Below, in pieces: positions 46,876-58,859 of a stretch of 64,000 nucleotides of DNA (within the stretch, counting starts at the first letter, position 1; the number at the start of each line of letters is the position of its first letter). This DNA comes from Eucommia ulmoides. Taxonomy: Eukaryota > Streptophyta > Magnoliopsida > Garryales > Eucommiaceae. The translations under genes and the position numbers were made by a program. The stretch covers positions 17,045,410 to 17,109,409 of the forward strand of contig CM028329.1 in NCBI GenBank assembly GCA_016647705.1, in the 5' to 3' direction. Under the pieces are notes generated by a model. The model was not told the DNA's origin and did not search any database. It worked only from the letters and a program-made list of their open reading frames with translations.

Positions 46876-48928
46876 TATTGACCCAAAGATCTACCCAAGA
46901 GGAGGGGTGACTTGAATAGTTATAAAAATTTAAGTAATAAATTCAAACACAAATAAATTTCTCAAAATCAATTATTATCTTGTTATGCAGCAGAAATGTG
47001 TTTATCTAGATGCACATCCAAATAATCAGAAAAATAACAAAGTAGCACAAGAGAATTTATCATGGTTCTACAAGTTAGTCTTACCTACGTCTAGTTCCTT
47101 GAGCTCCACGGAAATTCGCAATCCACTAAACTCTTGATTTATTTACCAGATAGGAATCAAACCCATACAATTCTGATTCTTTTCACAACTTTAGAATCGA
47201 ACATTTACAACCTTGATTCTTTTCACGGGCTTAAAATCAACCTATCACTCTCTCACGCTATTAAAATAAGAATTGTAGATTTATTTTTTTTACAAGCTTA
47301 GGAAGAACCTTTACAACACCAAAATTCAATTAAAATAAGAATTAAAACCTAATCTTTTTTGCAAGCTAAAGATTAAACCCCAATATTTTTAACAAGTTAT
47401 AGATTAAAACCTAGTTACCCTGATTAGACACCGATCCAAACGTGTCTAATCCACTCAAACTTGCAAATACAAAAGATTTACTAGTTTCTTCCCACATGGA
47501 GCTTTTACCACCTCAAAATAATTAAACTCAATTAATGTCTCGAAATTACTACGTGATAGACTCAATGTGAGGCAAAAAATATGATTTAAACAATTTATCA
47601 TACAAATAATAAGTAATAAGATTTTACAAAAAAAATCGTTTTAAAGATTTTTATGAAATTAGATTTGAAAACGATTTTTCACAACAAATTATCCAAGCAA
47701 ATAATCAAATAATTTAAGAAAGCAAAAAACAACTAGCTTGGGAAGCTCTCACTGGGATTCATCAAGAACGATTATAAAAACTCGTTAGCAAAACACAGAC
47801 CGATGATGAGAACAATAAACCCCTTTGATCAAGAGCACTTTTCACAATCTTACTTGTAAATTTCAGCATAAAAATCTCTCTTAGAAAGCCAAAATCTAAA
47901 AGTTGTTGAGTAAGTTTTCTCAATCCCGTAGGTCTATATTAACAGACCTAGAACTAGACCTCCAACAATTAGTTTTCATATTCTATGTCATTTAATGATA
48001 CCTTAAGACCCCATATATTAAATATATTCAAAACAAGTAATTTCATTTAAAAATACTCTTTGAAAAGATCAATTTAGTCCCTTAAACTTTTTCAAATCAA
48101 AATCATTATAAATAGGAAGTATTTTATCGATATAATTAGGAGATAAATAAATAAATAGATCAAATAAATAGGAATCACATATTGCATGAGATATTTCAAA
48201 AATACTTTGAAATCCCTCGAAATTATCAAAACTGATGTGATTTGACTCCAAAAACGAATCAGTAAAAAAATTGACTAATTTAGTCAGTTGACCGGCCCCG
48301 ACTGCCGGTCGACCGAATGCTTCAATAGTCAATATTATGACTATTGATTACAGTTAATTGGTTGACCGATTGGACCAGTAGGATCTCTATTTTTCTATTT
48401 TTAGCTACTGAATTTGTTAGTCGACTAACCCAACTTGTCGGTTGACTAAATTAACTAGTAAGTCACTCATTCTACTTCCTAAACACACTGTTTTGGTTAG
48501 TCGACCGACCCCTTTCTCTAGTTGACCCAAATGACTAGATAAACCACCATTTTAAGTGTTAAACCCATTTTTTCAATTAAATCCTCAACCAAAAATATTT
48601 TAATGACTTAACACATTATAAAACACATATTATAACCCTAAAATTATTACTACACATATAAGATTAATTCATTTTAAAGTGTTGTACGTGATCCTAATTC
48701 AAGTTACATTAAGAGTATAAAAACAATGAGTTATTTTCACTTAGTTGTCTTTAATGTCTTCAATATTCTTCCTATCTACATTGCTTTCATTTTGCACCCA
48801 TTATAGATTCTTCAATGATTCTCCTTCTTGATCAAATTTATGGAATTTAAATTTGAAACAATTAAATAAAATCATTAGTTCCATAAAATATCAATGTTTA
48901 ATTGTTCATCAAAATATTAGGTTTAACA
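46876..48928 (+). repeat. Family E terminal repeat, right end of E2
   Basis: 2.05 kb, from TATTGACCCAAAGATC to AGGTTTAACA, in the same orientation as 29,736-31,851. It contains the GTCGACCG block at 48,280-48,540. The primer site of E2 lies directly inside its TGTTGG-type end. Confidence 0.75.
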
Positions 48929-48971
48929 GATTCTGATAAAAGTACTTTATCCACAATTGTTTTTGTATTAT
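48929..48971 (+). repeat. G internal fragment, left of the Athila-type insertion
   Basis: Aligns with about 9,140-9,187. Together with 54,027 onwards it forms the target into which the 48,972-54,021 element inserted; the uninterrupted copy reads TTTTGTATTATGAAGACAGT at 9,182-9,201. Confidence 0.7.
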
Positions 48972-50562
48972 TGATAGGTGTGATCTACCTACGTATTTCC
49001 AAACTAGTTTTGTTAGTTTTAGAGTAGTTTTATAGTTATTTTTATATGTTTTAATATGTTTTTATTCTTTTTGTATTAAAACAGGTGCATGGGGTGAAAA
49101 GGTATGAACTCGGAGCATAAACGATCAAATCGTATTGAAAATGATCCGAGAATGGTGAAAAAATGAGCAAGGTGGCAAGATTCTGCAAACAAGCCCACCG
49201 TCGTGGCGGTGAAGAAGTTGAGAAGGGCTATGATGTTGTAAACTCACCGCCTAGGTGGTGAAATGACAAAGAGTTCCTAACTTCCACCGTCTTATCCACC
49301 GCCTAGGCGAACAGTGAACCGACATACCCACCGTCGCGGCAGTGAATCCCACCGCTGCGACGGTGGCCTCTGCATAGTTTAGATATTTTGTTAGATATTT
49401 TTGGGCCTATAAATACCATTCTCTCGTTTTCTCTTCCGATCTCTTTGGACCTTAAGGCCTTAGGCTATATTTTAGGGTTAGGATAAGAGATTTTTGAGGG
49501 AGAGCTCTCAACCCGAGGTGGAAGATGAAGAGGGAAGCGATCGTTCGACGGTTCTAGCGGCTATTCTTCAGATATTGGCTAAGTCGCTCGTTTCTTCTTT
49601 TTGTTTTCTTATTTTTAGTAGTTATTGAGCATGTTTATGGCATTTTACATTGTATACATGGTTATGGCCATTGGCTAAATATAGGTTGTATAAGGATTAT
49701 GAATATAATTTATGAATTCGTTGTTTAATTGAGTTTGTGCTTTGTTTGTGGATGTTCTTCTTTATTTTGATTGTGTGTGCCGTATTATTTGTTTATCATG
49801 TTAGAATTATGTTATGAGAATACGGGGTTTGACAAATCCCAGATTCGGACTAGAATAAACAAACGTCGTGATCCTATAACCCAGTCGGGGTTTGAATTGT
49901 GGACAATCTATGACATTGGGGTAAGACTCACGTGACCTAGGGTCGTTAAGACGTTGAGGGGGACTTTTTCATTGATTTGAAGTCGTGTATTCCCTCGTCT
50001 TATACTCGAGAGAGGTGGCGAAGGAGTTTTAGAACTGAGATTGTCAATAGGGTAAACGCAACGCACGATCCAATGACCCGGTCGAGAGTTAGATTGTGTG
50101 CAATCAATGACGTTGGGACAAGACTCACACAACCTAGAGTCGTTAAGATGCTGAGGGGGACTTTGTTGACACGAAGTTGTATTATATCCCCCGTCTTACA
50201 CTCGAGAGAGGTAGAGGATGAGTTTTAGATACCGAGATTGTTGGATAAGTCGAACGTCGTTAATATAAACTAAAATAAGATTGAACACGTATTCATAAAC
50301 AAAACTAATACCTAGACAACCTATTCTCTCAAAACTATCTCGATATAGTTTTAGTATAGTTAAATTAGTATTTTATTATTAGTAATTAATAATTAAATTA
50401 CATTTTTGTCTCCTAGATAAAGTCGGGTTATGACAATCACGGTACTCGATAGTAATCTCAACCAATTCCTGTGGATACGATACCCAACCGAAAGGTCCAT
50501 TATACTAAAACTTAATCCGTACGCTTGCGGTGAAAGTGGCAGTGCTTAATTAGTGGCCACCA
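48972..50562 (+). repeat. 5' LTR of the Athila-type element
   Basis: About 1.59 kb. It contains CG-rich palindromic modules (CACCGCCTAGG and CCGTCGCGGC, 49,195-49,370), a TATA box (CCTATAAATACC, about 49,408) and, in the U5 part, two tandem units of about 190 bp (49,865-50,250). Confidence 0.9.
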
Positions 50563-52450
50563 AGTTTTTGGCGCCGTTGCCGGAGATTGGTCGTTATGTG
50601 AATTCAGTTTTCGGCGATCGCTACCAAGTTTTTGGCGCCATTGTCGGGGATTGTCTTGTTGATTGTTATCGATATCGTGAGTAAATAACTTGATTTTAAT
50701 TTAGGCATTTTTTTAGTGTATATAATTTTTCTTTGTAGTTTTGTTTTTGTTTTCCTACAGGATTCTTGAAGATGTTAGATTGACAGGTACTCTTGTGTTC
50801 CTTTCATTGCAAAATCTCGCCAGTCTTAAGGGCATGTGTCAGGCCGAGGACATTAAACCAAGTGCTTCTTGGGAGGCAACCCAAGGTCACAAATAAGTTA
50901 GATACATCTCTGTCAATTTGAGTCGGAGGCGAGAGTATCTCGCCTCCCAGGTACGTGTTCTAAACCCCCGTCTTCAATATCATGTTATACACTGTCATTG
51001 GGATCACTGACGGGTCGTTTTGGGCAATGCTTGTGTTAAGTTGGTGGTGATGTGTTAGTATATTTTAAATATGTGTTTTAGTTAGCATGTTTTATTGTTT
51101 TTACCGTGTTTATGCTTGTTTAGGATTAGATTGCTTAGTTTAATTGTTGTTTTGTGCTGAGTTTTGACGTCATCTGGGCCTTTACCTGATGATGATTCTG
51201 TCCCCTGATTATTTATTGAGGTCGAGCGTAACGCTCATTCATGTGTATTCTGTGTGCTTAACGTATCGTCTTAGTAAAAGTTATTGTAGATCCTAAATGC
51301 ACGAGCACGTAAACTCAATATAACACTATCTAATTGATTTGAAACCGATTATCCTTCACTCAATTTAATGATAATAGGGATTCTAGAATTTGATTTGGGG
51401 GAAATTCGAGGCGATATCCTAGGCGAGGTTGTTTAGGAGATATGATTTAGGCATTCATTTGATCGCTTGAGCCTTTTGAAGCTTACCCTGATATATCATT
51501 ATCCCCCGTTAACCTGTCGAAGTCTAATAACTGTTTCAATTCTGAACACTTAACCAATTCCAAATGATCGATTAAACTTCTTTCCAAACCTATATCGCTG
51601 AACCGAAGGCACAAATTTGATAAAATCAAGGAAGCAGTTGCAAATACTACTTGAAGTGAGCGGTTGGGTTAGGGCGAACTTTATATTGGTTCGATATTTA
51701 AGTACTCACTTGTCATTTTTTGTTTGTATTTCACACACCCCTCCAATTGTAACAATCGAATAAGTTTGGAAGGGTGTTCGTTGTAAAAAAAAAAAGAAAA
51801 AGAATCAAGTGTACATACGGTTTTTATTTTCCGTTTCTTTTTGACAAGTGAGTACATCGGTATTAATAGATTGTTTGGGGTTGTTTCTAATTAAACTATG
51901 GGGTTTCGAGAGTGAGAAAGAGACAAGCATGTGTCTCGGGTATCGTCACGTTAACGACGATTAACCTGTTTTGTATTTCCGATATACCTGTGGCCATTAT
52001 TCCAAAATTGAACCAAGCCCTAATGATCTTCATAAACCTCCGAGCCTAGATTAGTGGAGAATAGAACCTGGGTCAAACAAATTGATTCCCTATACCTTAA
52101 AGGTTTTAGTTATGAACTATATTGAGGGATAATCCCATCTAATCAATGGATAGTTGTATATTTGAGTTTAATCATACACACTTAAACAGGATCAAGAATG
52201 GCGCTTACTATTTTTGAACGTTGAAATTTTAGAATACCACATGGTGTGATTTATGCTTGAACTTGATAGGATTGGGGGCCGATGAGGGAAAAATCTTTCG
52301 GCCGGTAGATGATAATCAAAACTTACACATTTTTGTTTTTAGTATTTTTTCATTTTTAGTTTTCAATTTTGTAATTAGTTTTTATATTTTCTCGTATTGT
52401 GTGTGGGTGTTTTGCTTGAGGACTAGCAAAATTCCGAGTTTGGGGGTAAT
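50563..52450 (+). other. Non-coding interior of the Athila-type element
   Basis: The primer site (50,568-50,588) is followed by a second primer-like copy (TTTTTGGCGCCATTGTCGGG, 50,627-50,646). No gag, protease, RT or integrase similarity was seen. The phrase GGGAGGCAACCCAAGGTCAC (50,870-50,890) is common in Athila/Tat gag-proximal regions. It ends with the polypurine tract. Confidence 0.7.
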
Positions 52451-54021
52451 TGATAGGTGTGATCTACCTACGTATTTTCAAACCGGTTTTGTTAGTTTTA
52501 GAGTAGTTTTATAGTTATTTTTATATGTTTTAATATGTTTTTATTCTTTTTGTATTAAAACGGGTACGTGGGGTGAAAATATATGAAATCGAAGCATAAA
52601 CGATCAAATCGTATCGAGAACAGTTGGAGAACGGTGGAAAAATTAGTAAGGTGGCAAGATTTTGCAAACAAACCCACAGCCGCGGTGTCCAAACCACCAC
52701 CGCGGCAGTAAAGAAGCTGAGAAAGGCTATGATGCTGTAAACTCACCGCCTAGGTGGTGAAATGACATAGAGTTCCTAACTTCCACCGCCTAGGCGAACA
52801 GTGAAGCGACATACCCACCATCGCGGCGATGGCCTCTGCACAGTTTAGATATTTTTTAGCCTATAAATACCCTTCTCTCCTCTTCTCTTTCGATCTCTTA
52901 GGCCATTAAAGCCTTAGGCTATATTTTAGGGTTAGGATAAGAGATTTTTGAGGGAGAGCTCTCAACCCGAGGTGGAAGATGAAGAGGGAAGCGATCGTTC
53001 GACAGTTCTAGCGGTTATTCTTCGGATATTGGCTAAGTCGCTCGTTTCTTCTCTTTGTTTTCTTCTTTTTAGTAGTTATTGAGCATGTTTACGCCATTTT
53101 ACATTGTATACATTGTTATGGCCATTGGCTAAACATAGGTTGTATAGGGATTATGAATATAATTTATGAATTCATTGTTTAATTGAGTTTGTGCTTTGTT
53201 TGCGGATGTTCTTCGTTATTTTGATTGTGTGTGCCATATTGTTTGTTTATCATGTTATTAGAATTATGTTATGAGAATACGGGGTTTGACAAATCCCGGA
53301 TTCGGACTAGAATAAACAGACGCCTCAAACCTATAACCCGGTCGGGGTTTGAATTGTGGACAATCTATGACGTTGGGGTAAGACTCACGCGACCTAGGGT
53401 CATTAAGACGTTGAGGGGGACTTCTTCATTGATTCGAATTCGTGTATTCCCTTGTCTTATACTCGGGAGAAGTGGAGAGAGAGTTTTAGAACTGAGATTG
53501 TCGATAGGGTAAACGCAACGCACGATCCAATGACCCGGTCGGGAGTTGGATTGTGTGCAATCAATGACGTTGGGGCGAGACTCACGCAACCTAAGGTCGT
53601 TAAGATGCTGAGAGGGACTTCTTCGTTGACACGAAGTTGCGTTATATCCCTCGTCTTACACTTGGGAGAAGTGGCGAAGGAGTTTTAGATACCGATATTG
53701 TCGGATAAGTCGAACGCCATTAACATAAACTAAAACAAGACTGAACACGTATTCGTAAACGAAACTAATCCCTAGACAACCTATTCTCTCAAAACTATCT
53801 CGATATAGTATTAGTATAGTTAAATTAGTATTTTAGTATTAGTAATTAATAATTAAATTACATTTTTTTCGCCTAGATAAAATTAGGTTATGACAATCGC
53901 GGTACTCGATAGTAATCTCAACCAATCCCTGTGGTGCCATACCCGACCGAAAGGTCCATTATACTAAAACTTGATCTGTACGTTTGCGGTAAAAGTGGCA
54001 ACGTTTAATTAGCGGCTACCA
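52451..54021 (+). repeat. 3' LTR of the Athila-type element
   Basis: Matches the 5' LTR along its length, including the TATA box (about 52,860) and the duplicated U5 units (53,320-53,705). It has small length differences in the CG-rich modules. Confidence 0.9.
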
Positions 54022-54026
54022 ATTAT

Positions 54027-54420
54027 GAAGACAATACACTGATAAAATATTTTATCTCAAGTAATTCAGGTAGAAATTGGTCCACTACTAATGATAGATA
54101 GGGTTGGAGTATGATGTTATTATTAATACTATTGGGGGCAGTCATGTAGAGGTATGGGATTTTATAGTTTTGTTTCAGAATAGTTGCATACGTATAATTA
54201 GCATATTTTGGTTGGTCAATGTAATACTTAGTGTGGCTACTATGCTACTCTAATATAACGGAAATTCCTAAAATTATGAAAATTCATGCTAACGGCCAGT
54301 TAGTTGTATATTTGTTATCTGAGTAAAATTTATTTTTGTTACGTAATACTAAGTTGAGATCACGCCTAGTCTTGAGTATGGGGGCCCAAGATAGGGTATA
54401 ACAATTTTTGGTATTTGTAA
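54027..54420 (+). repeat. G internal fragment, right of the Athila-type insertion
   Basis: Continues the alignment with 9,192-9,320 (GAAGACAATACACTGATAA; ATTGGTCCACTACTAATGAT) and fades after about 54,220. Confidence 0.6.
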
Positions 54421-54702
54421 GATTCAATTTCTTACGTGGCATATTTTTATTTTATTTGCATTCCATTTGTATTAAGACTTTTGGGGGTTAATATATTACT
54501 TTTTAAAAGAGCCAATTGCTATTCTAAAATATTAATTTTTAACTTTTGAGGTTTAAATAGAATTTTAGAGATTCTATAGGGATTAGTGTAATTTGTCGTA
54601 AGAAAGAAATCTTTGATTAAAAAAAAAATATACTTTAAGAATTTTTGGATCACATTATTTTTAAAATTAATTATTGAGTTTTGAGTTTCGATGGTAATTT
54701 AT
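54421..54702. other. Unassigned AT-rich stretch
   Basis: No gene or element recognised. Confidence 0.4.
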
Positions 54703-54705
54703 TAA

Positions 54706-55713
54706 GGTTGCGTTTGGGTAAGGGATTTGATAAATTTAAGGGATTTGTGAAATGAAGGGATTTTAAAATCCAAAATTTTAAAATCCGTTCATTTCATAAA
54801 TCCCTTGTAGGGATAATAGTTTGAGTCGAAGCATTTGAACGTGTAATTTCAACAAATTAGGGGAACAAAATAGAATATAATAGAATTTATGGGAACAAAA
54901 ACAGAAACCCACATACCAAACCCAAATTCAATAACAAATTGAAGAACAAATTCAACCAAATCCAAGAACAAATTCAAGAAAAACCCTAATCTGCAAACAC
55001 AAGACGCCCTGATCGACCGACATTCGATTTCGATTTCGATTTCGAAGATGAAATCGTCGTTCGAAATGGAGTTGAAACCCTAATCTGCAAACACAACCTT
55101 CACAAATCGAGTTCGATTTCGATTTCAAAGACGAAATCGTCGTTCGAAATAGAGTCGAAACCCTAATCTGCTTCAATTTTGAAGACGAAATCGTTGTTCG
55201 ATTTCGATTTCATAATCGTCGTTCGATTTCGATTTCAAAAACGAAATCGAAATCGTCGTTTGATTTGGATTTCGAAATCAAAATCGTTTTTGCAATCGAT
55301 TTCAATTTCGAAGACGAAATTGTCTTCGAAGGCCCTAGACGACAACGAGTTCGGACGATGGCCAACCTCGAAAGCAGAAGACGATTAGCGGAGCAAAAGA
55401 ACGACACAGGCGAACGAAGCAGAAGAACGCACAGGGGAAGAAGACGACGCAGAAGAACATGAACGAAAGAGAACAACACAGGCAAGAACGAAAGAGAACG
55501 GCATAGGAGAATAAGAAAAGAGCGAAACGGTGATGGAAGGATTTCACAAATTCAACCTCTCCCAAAATCATTTCAAAATCCCTCCATTCACCCAAAAAAA
55601 AAATTCACAAATTCTTTCTCCTATTACCCAAACAAAGGATTTGCCAAAAGTGGATTTCAAAATCTCCTAATCAATTGAAATCCCTCCTAAAAATCCTTCA
55701 TCCAAACACAACC
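54706..55713. mobile_element. Tourist/PIF-Harbinger-like element, 1.0 kb
   Basis: Termini GGTTGCGTTTGGGTAAGG and (reverse) GGTTGTGTTTGGATGAAGG are inverted repeats flanked by TAA on both sides (54,703-54,705 and 55,714-55,716). Sub-terminal regions share AAGGGATTT-type phrases. There is no transposase. The middle (55,010-55,340) is a tandem array of GATTTCGATTTCGAAGACG-type units, followed by a purine-rich, GC-richer part. Open frames here on both strands are repeats, not genes. Confidence 0.78.
55010..55340. repeat. TTCGATTTCGA tandem array
   Basis: Two longer units of about 100 bp (phrases CGAAATCGTCGTTCGAAATR and AAACCCTAATCTGC) followed by shorter TTCGATTTCGAT repeats, inside the Tourist-like element. 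Confidence 0.8.
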
Positions 55714-55716
55714 TAA

Positions 55717-55974
55717 TTTCACATAGGGTCTAATTGATATTTTTGGTGTGTCTTTTGCATTTTACTAAAGGACAAGAATGCATGTGTTTAATAATCTTGA
55801 AAAAAAATATTATTATTATTATTATTATTGCATGATATATTCTGAATGCAGGTGTAGTATAAATTAATTACATGGACAATTACACAGAACATTAATTTGG
55901 TTCTCATGCAATATTTCCTAACACAACTTGACATCATCAGTTGTAATTTTATTTATGGATATATAACATGCATG
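55717..55974. other. Unassigned stretch
   Basis: AT-rich; a short (ATT)n run at about 55,809-55,830. Nothing else recognised. Confidence 0.4.
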
Positions 55975-56790
55975 TAATATATCAGTAAAACAAATGCAAA
56001 AGAAGTAAAGCAAATGCAAAAATAATATAAAAATGGAGGCAAAAGGGAAAAAAAATGTTTATGTTCTTTGAACAAATTTTAAGAACAAATTTTCGAGATG
56101 AGAAAAAAATAAAATTTTAAGATGGTGTTTTTTCGTGTTTCAGTTTTGGGATTCCTATTTCATCTCTACTTAACCCGCATCTTCTGTTTTAGTATTCTTT
56201 CTTTTGGTTTGATTTCTATTTTCCCATTATTTCTATTTATTGCTTAAGTTCTGTACAATATTATTTTTTTATTTTTATGTACCCATGAAGTTTTGATTTT
56301 CGATTTTTTGCTCGCTATAGTTTTTTTGTTTTATAATTCTTTTATTTTCAATTGCTTATTTTCTATGCAGTATTATCTTCGATTTTATTGATTCATATAC
56401 CCAAATAAGTTTTTATATTTTGGTTTCTATAGTGTTACAAAGTTTTGTTTCATCTACATTGTATGACAAGAAATGAGGTCGATGACAGTGTTGTTAAATC
56501 AAAGAAGAAGTTAAAATTGACTTTTTGATGGAGAACAAAACGTAGTATTACATAAAGTAATGTGAATTTCTTTTCTATTTTAATATTGCAATGTTATATT
56601 TGTATTTCTATTTTTTATTTTATTTTTTAATCCTTTCCCATGGAACTATGTTTTGATTTTTGAATTATTAATTATTTAGTTACATATGCAAAATGTCGCA
56701 TTGAAGTAATAAGATTTGGATAGGCAGTACACTTTTTAGCTTTGATTTTGTTTCGGTTTAACTCATCCTTGATTATGGTATTATTTTAGT
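55975..56790 (+). repeat. Dispersed repeat R, copy 2 (uninterrupted)
   Basis: Partner of 35,835-37,650 in the same orientation, lacking the MITE. It shows the pre-insertion site. Confidence 0.7.
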
Positions 56791-57149
56791 AGTCAAAGTT
56801 CCTCATGCACAATTTCTATTGCAAATCCTACCTCGGGTCAATCACAAATTTTAAGGGTGTGAAGTGCAATTTAGCCAAATCCATCAGATCCATTATCGTC
56901 AGCGTTGTCATTACCAAATCCATCAGATCCGTTATCGATCTACACAATTTAAGAATTTAAGAATTTAAGAAGAAATCATCTGAAAATTCAAGTGTAAACG
57001 AATTTAAAACCGAAAGAAAATTGAAATTGCAGGGAATCATCAATATCGAAGAAACCAAATGATGAAACATAAACTGAAATTGAGAACTCAAGTAGCGATC
57101 TACATCGAAGATACCAAATGATGAAATAGAGAAATGAACCTCAAGAACA

Positions 57150-57890
57150 AACTGAATTCTCAATTTCAATTAATTGCAACAACAATTCATTTAACAAATA
57201 GGAATTGAAATGAGTTCACCTTTAAGCTTCGCCTATCAGAACAGAAACACTAACCATAATTAGTTGCACAAAACCTTCAATTCACATATTGAAGTTTAGT
57301 TTCTCATTTTCACATTTTAGCCTCCTTAATTTAGTTTCCAATGCCTTAGAACATTGTTCCTGCAAATCAAATAGAAAATCAAACCCCTTATCAATAAAAA
57401 TAAAAATAAAAATAAAAATTAGGAAGGCAGTGTTTGGTTGTATGGAATTTAGGATTTGGAATTGAAATTTAGCACAACCAAACAAATGTAGATATAGGAA
57501 TTGAAATTAAGAAAAAGAAAAAATAGGTCTCATCCTCAGCACAACCAAACAAAATGAATTCTCAATTTCAATTCAAATTGTAACAACGATTCATTCAACA
57601 GATAGGAATTAAAATATGAGTTTACCTTCAAGCTTCGCCCATCAGAACAGAACAAAAACAGTAACCATAATTAGTTGCACAAAACCTTCAATTAGCAGAT
57701 TGAAGTTGACTTTCTCATTTTCACATTTTGGCCTCCTTAATTTAGTTTCCAATGCCTTAGAACACTATTCTTGCAAATTAGAAAAATTTAGGCTTTGAAA
57801 TTGAAATTTAGCACAACCAAACACATGGAGATATAGGAATTTAAAAAAAAAAAAGTTCTCATCCTCAACACAACCTAACAAATGTAAATA
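57150..57890. repeat. Tandem duplication of about 370-400 bp
   Basis: 57,150-57,550 and 57,553-57,890 are head-to-tail copies sharing CATAATTAGTTGCACAAAAC, GCCTCCTTAATTTAGTTTCC and TTTAGCACAACCAAACA. Each copy ends with a (CA)CAACCAAACA phrase that recalls a Tourist MITE end. No coding. Confidence 0.8.
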
Positions 57891-58079
57891 TCGCAACACA
57901 CCCAAAAATCCAGAGAGTTAATCTCCTAAATATATATGATGAATGCATATAAAGGAGCAATAATTACAAACAAATAAATCTATTTGTCGGTTTTAGGGTT
58001 CGCGTCGGTGTTCGGTATTAGGATCTTCATGGCGTTAGGGTTCATATATAATACCCAAGAGATTATTTTATCATACTTC

Positions 58080-58620
58080 CAACGTAATAATTTTTTTGTT
58101 TTGTTTTTATTTATTTCTTATTTCTACTCTATCTCTCTCTTACATTTTTTGCTTTTGTTCATTATTTTTTATTTCTTAATTTTTTTTTTGTGTAAAGTGT
58201 TTATAGAAAATAAGAAAAAAATCTAAATTAAAAATCTTAAAAAAAAAAAAAAAAAAAAAAAGCAAAAAGAAAAACAAAAAAAAAAACTTTAAATTTTAAA
58301 TAATTACTTTTTTCTGCTTTCGTTTTATCATTTATTTTTAAAAAATTAAATTTCTTATTTTTTTTTTTTTTTTGGAATCCTACTTTTCATTTCCAGTTTT
58401 TACTTCTTTTTTTTTTTTTTTCCTTTTTGTTTGCTAGATTCTTTATCTTCATTTTTTTTTTTGCTTCCATAAATACCTTACAACAATTAAAAAAATGAAA
58501 ATAAAAAAAAAGAATGAAACATAAAATAAAAAAAAAAAAAAAAAAACAAGATATATAGAGAGAGTAGATGGAACGAAAAAACAGAAACAAAAAATAGAAA
58601 AATAAATTGTAAGGGTATTT
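58080..58620. repeat. Imperfect foldback sequence
   Basis: The left arm (about 58,085-58,230: TCTACTCTATCTCTCTCTTA, then ATTTTTTATTTCTTAAT, GTGTTTATAG) and the reverse complement of the right arm (58,430-58,615: TCTACTCTCTCTATATATCT, then TTTTATTTTCATTTTTT, GGTATTTATGG) are similar. The arms flank T/A homopolymers, including an A run of about 30 at 58,230-58,262. Probably a foldback MITE or an inverted duplication. The Phe-rich frames are homopolymer artefacts. Confidence 0.55.
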
Positions 58621-58859
58621 TGACAATAAAATGTGATTGAGGGTGTTTCCATACCCGAATTAAATTGGTAAATGATGATTTAGGTATTATTTAAAGTATC
58701 GAGAGTATCTTTAATATAAAATAAATTGACAAGTAATGTTAAAAATGTTTTAACTCTTTGAAAAATTTAGAGAGCAGTCAAATTTAACTATGTCAAAAAT
58801 AATTTTTAACCAAAATAAACGAAGCTATTTACCTGCAAACTAACCAACAACAACATAAA

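Larger units (their letters stand above)
38181..48928 (-). mobile_element. Element E2: gag- and Transposase_32-bearing element, interrupted
   Basis: A second member of family E, running right to left: terminal repeat (46,876-48,928), primer site (46,859-46,873), gag-like part (46,552-46,815) with knuckle at 46,420-46,463, a basic region (45,921-46,304), a 180-bp tandem duplication, and a Transposase_32-like region. That region is split by a solo G LTR (38,318-44,465) and continues in 38,181-38,312. The left end repeat was not found. No polymerase was seen. Broken and incomplete. Confidence 0.6.
48972..54021 (+). mobile_element. Complete non-autonomous Athila/Tat-type LTR element, TSD ATTAT
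   Basis: LTRs 48,972-50,562 and 52,451-54,021 (TGATAGGTG to GGCTACCA) are flanked by ATTAT on both sides (48,967-48,971 and 54,022-54,026). Next to the left LTR is TTGGCGCCGTTGCCGG, complementary to the 3' end of plant tRNA-Asp, as in Athila/Tat gypsy elements. Before the right LTR is a polypurine tract (GAGTTTGGGGGTAAT, 52,436-52,450). The interior is only about 1.9 kb, with no gag or pol. Structurally whole but without coding capacity, so it must have relied on enzymes of a relative. The LTRs are very similar by eye, so it is relatively young. Confidence 0.9.

Noticed and set aside
49908-50228. Conserved antisense open frame (also at 53,365-53,589)
   Set aside because: Its conservation is explained by the identity of the two LTRs and the tandem U5 units; no domain or start context.
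55179-55595. Overlapping open frames on both strands
   Set aside because: Derived from the TTCGATTTCGA array and purine-rich sequence of the Tourist-like element.
58387-58652. Phe/Leu-rich and Lys-rich frames
   Set aside because: Homopolymer A/T runs, not coding.
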